From Chlorophyllum brunneum (Eukaryota > Basidiomycota > Agaricomycetes > Agaricales > Agaricaceae): 64,000 bases of DNA. The notes below the pieces were generated by a model. It was not told the origin of the DNA and made no database searches. It was given only the letters and a program-made list of their open reading frames with translations. The stretch spans positions 1,550,001 to 1,614,000 of the forward strand of contig OY756145.1 of assembly GCA_963576785.1 (NCBI GenBank), read 5' to 3'. This document shows, piece after piece, positions 61,271-64,000 of the stretch (the first letter of the stretch is position 1; each line of letters opens with the position of its first letter). The translations under genes were made by a program, and so were the position numbers.

Positions 61271-63753
61271 ATGAACGGCCATGACGATCAAATAAAACTG
61301 CCAGCACTTCTCTCTCCATCTCTCTCCGCCTCTTCTTCTACCCCCATGACGGAGACGATGCCCTCTTTGAGCGCTGAATTCTTGACGGCCTGTGGTCGGT
61401 TCGACATCAAAAACATCGATTCCATTCTCCCCCTTGTTCGGGCCCTTGACAGGATATCACCCGAGCTCGCAAAGAGCGACCAGGCTCGGTACGATGATCA
61501 ACATTCCGCATGCGCAGTCTTGTATCTGACACAGAGCGATGGTGTCACAGGGTTGCACTTGGCTTGGATATCGCCATCTGGCCAGTCTTACGCAAATTGT
61601 GGAGGGATCTTGCCCGTGCCCACTCGACATTCTGGGATGCCGATGATTCGGACGATGGGGACGACCACGGCAAGACACCCAAACAACCGGCTCTTGCTTC
61701 CTTATGTGCAACTGCTGCTAAATTCACTCGGAACTTGGTCGCAAATGTACCTGATAATCAGTCTAGGGCTTCGTGAGTCTTTGCACCCTGTGAGTTACCA
61801 CAAGCATTTAAGGGTCTGATCTCAGCGCAAATGAGCCGGAGCTACGACGCCTATTACATTATTACACGTCCTGGTCCGCTATGGAAGATGAGAAATGTAG
61901 AGCGGTTAAGCTTCAACTTTGGTCTGACTGGTTTTAACTTGACACAACAGCGATTGTCATTGCACGCCTCCTGACCCAGGCTCTGTCAAATCTTGTCACG
62001 GGCCATGAAGAGCTTATGGACCAGCTTTGGGAAACATATCTCAACCTACCAGAAGATCAGGTTGTGATCATGTATGTACCAGGCTATGCAACTCAAACCC
62101 TTACCAACCGACAAAAAAATCACAGCCGTCTACTGGGTTCTCCTGATGCCAAAACGTTACTGAGTACTTTGATCTTCATTTCTAATTGCCTATACGAGTC
62201 GCGAGAACGAACGTGAGTGTTGGAATTTTGAACTGTTTCGAGCGGGCTAAATCCCATTAGGAAGTTATTGTGTAAAACCGATGTCGGGATTCGCATTTGT
62301 GTATGTTTGTTGGACAATATGCTGCGCCTGTTTGAAGCTGGGGAGGGTACCGAAGGGGCACAAGCTTTTGATATCGGGTTCGTTCTTTTTTACTCGCGTC
62401 ACTGACTGACTGACGTGGTCTTCAGGTATGCTATTCTAACGCGCATCATCGAAGAAGGGCTCGCAGCCCCTTTGTATAAACATTTTATCATGCGAGTCGC
62501 CGTTCCTACGTGCTAGCCTCTCCATCACACAACTAATCACTAGTGTTTGAATAGACCGGACGAAATAATCACACCCCACCAGACAACCTTGCTTAAAATA
62601 ATCGATTCCTACCTCCAATCCAATCAATCGATACCTCAAACACCTATCAAACCTGAAACGCTTCAAATTCATATCTTGCTCACACCGATGCTGACAAGGG
62701 CCTTCTTCTCTCTATCTCGATATGCGCAGGATTCGATTCGTCATTCACTAGGACTGGGCATCAGGAAGAACGATGATAACCACTCGGACCAATCCGATCA
62801 CGAAAGATCCTTGTCACACTCCTCATCCTCAACGCATACGGTTGCATCACAAGAAGCGCAGAACCAATCTCCCGGATCGCTCAAGAGTCTTGATGTCATG
62901 TTACCTAAGGTCTGCGAAGCCATAGTGTTGGTCACGCAGTGCATGGTAACGATAGCCATCGAGGCAGAGGAACATGCTGTTCAGATGGGTCTCCAGGAAG
63001 ACACCAGTCCCAAGACGAACATGAGGAATTACTTTAATGAGGCACGAACATCAGGCGTCGGAGTTGTTGAAAGTCTAATTGGTGAGTCCCTTCGTTTCTA
63101 TGGATGCGGCACCGTCAACCGTTTGATGCGGTATTTGATAGCGCGGTATTTTTGGACTACTGTTCCTCTTGGCTAACATTAGTTTTTGTCTGTCTTAGAG
63201 TTGCTTCGTCTGCTGGATAGGTTTTTACCCAAGATCAATTTTGGTCAGGCTGTTCCGCGGTCTGAGCCATCACCCGACACGTCAAGATCAAGCACGCCAC
63301 AAGGAGAGAGACACCAGGCAGCTGACGTCGTCGCCGCCGCCGCCCTTGATAATCAGGGTTTCGCCTACTTGAAGCGTGATCTTGTGAGGATGCTGGGAAT
63401 CCTCTGTCACGAGAAGAAGGCGGTGCAAGATCGCATCCGGGAGGCGAGTGGGATCGAGGTCGTTATGAACATGTGCGTAATTGATGATCGCAACCCATGT
63501 AAGTCCGCACTGTCCCAACTTAATTTTGTATGTGTGTGGCTTTTTTTTTTTTTTTTTTTTTTCACGAGTTTCGTGTGGGGGTCGATACTGATAGTATTCC
63601 CATCTAGATCTGAGAGAGCATGCAATCCTTACGCTGCACAACCTCCTCAAGAATAACCCAGAAAACCAGAAGTTGGTAGATTCTATACAACCACCTGAGA
63701 AATGGGATGACGAGGACACCCTCCGGGATGGGCCAGGAGCGACTCAGAAGTAA
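61271..63753 (+). CDS. Ataxin-10 / CTR86-like protein
   Basis: Armadillo-like helical protein of the ataxin-10 family (yeast CTR86); molecular role in fungi poorly known. The frame opens at ATG 61271 (MNGHDDQIKLPALL), but ATG 61346 (MTETMPSLSAEFLT) is equally plausible. Helical repeats continue over seven or more exons. The ataxin-10 domain is near the C-terminus: LKRDLVRMLGILCHEKKAVQDRIREASGIEVVMN, CVIDDRNPYLREHAILTLHNLLKNNPENQKL. TAA is at 63751-63753. The last intron contains a run of 22 T. An upstream part carries a Ser-rich stretch (SLSHSSSSTHTVASQEAQ). Divergent from VMA12 across 63-138 bp. Confidence 0.85.
63541..63562. repeat. poly(T) run of 22 in last intron of ataxin-10-like gene
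   Basis: Uninterrupted T22 upstream of the acceptor at about 63607. May vary in length between strains, and may be misread by sequencers. Confidence 0.95.
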
Positions 63754-63837
63754 TTAGTCCAAGTCTGGAAGGCGCGATATTCGGGAATAGAAGTAGAATG
63801 TAAAGTCGTGCGATAAACTGCATTAGATTCAGGGATG

Positions 63838-64000
63838 TCAGTCTTCCTCGTCTCCCATCGAGATATGGGTCCGCTTGCGACCACCTCCGACACGTCTGAC
63901 CTTGAAGTCATCTTCGTCTTCTTCCTCGCTCTCTACATCCATACCATCTCCTTCCGATTCATCTGAGGCGTCACCTGATTTTCCTGATTTTTTTCGTTTT
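63838..64000 (-). CDS. C-terminus of an acidic nuclear-type protein, cut by window edge
   Basis: Open frame running into the window's right edge, too short to stand alone. It ends with TGA at 63838-63840. The visible 53 residues are Ser/Asp/Glu-rich (SDASDES-like, VESEEEDEDDF), then basic with KVRRVGGGRKRTHIS and a final MGDEED. This composition is common in chromatin or transcription elongation proteins. The family cannot be named from this piece. Tail to tail with the ataxin-10-like gene, 84 bp apart. Confidence 0.6.
   Translation of the reverse strand, partial: KRKKSGKSGDASDESEGDGMDVESEEEDEDDFKVRRVGGGRKRTHISMGDEED

Overview
The window looks like nuclear DNA of a filamentous basidiomycete, most likely a mushroom-forming agaricomycete. 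Almost every gene is broken by several short GT-AG introns of about 45-65 nt. Genes are packed head to head and tail to tail with 20-500 bp spacers. The gene families fit too: a GH45 subfamily C endoglucanase of the Phanerochaete Cel45A type, a basidiomycete F-box/LRR-like protein, and an agaric-type NACHT NTPase. I see no transposase, reverse transcriptase, tRNA, rRNA or CRISPR array. Species cannot be named from sequence alone.

Layout. 1-6.6 kb: 3' part of RPS15 (uS19), an F-box protein, the cytosolic Fe-S scaffold NBP35, and an SLT2/MPK1-type MAP kinase. 6.9-16.6 kb: symplekin/PTA1 (mRNA 3'-end processing) and a LIM-RhoGAP of the LRG1 type. 16.6-17.9 kb: no gene. 17.9-23.7 kb: carnitine acetyltransferase divergent from ERV1 (mitochondrial sulfhydryl oxidase), then a GH47 alpha-1,2-mannosidase. 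23.7-25.7 kb: gene-poor, with a possible decayed membrane-protein gene. 25.7-39.6 kb: CLC chloride transporter, MED4, a dual-specificity phosphatase, a DHHC palmitoyltransferase, the GH45 endoglucanase, a complex I 21-kDa-type subunit, a zinc-finger nucleoporin and the TFIIH kinase CDK7/KIN28. 39.7-46.5 kb: a J-domain protein, OHCU decarboxylase (urate breakdown), a Gfo/Idh/MocA dehydrogenase and the NACHT NTPase. 47.3-57.5 kb: mitochondrial phosphate carrier, SEC20 SNARE, RIB3 (riboflavin), DSC1/TUL1 RING ligase, NNF1 kinetochore subunit and BRAP2/ETP1. 57.5-59.5 kb: gene-free. 59.5-64 kb: a Nudix hydrolase, VMA12, an ataxin-10/CTR86 protein and the end of an acidic nuclear-type protein.

Most genes are housekeeping, and neighbours do not form a pathway cluster. 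One loose functional link is the LRG1-type RhoGAP and the MPK1-type kinase, which act at opposite ends of the Rho1 cell-wall-integrity pathway and lie about 5 kb apart. The most unusual things in the sequence are very small exons (9, 10 and 5 nt) in conserved genes, a GC-AG intron in the CDK7 gene, a half-deleted fourth zinc finger just behind the nucleoporin stop codon, signs of dual targeting in the carnitine acetyltransferase, an HDEL-like end on SEC20, and an Asn/Tyr-rich N-terminal motif on the NACHT protein. I did not find a convincing new multi-gene system.
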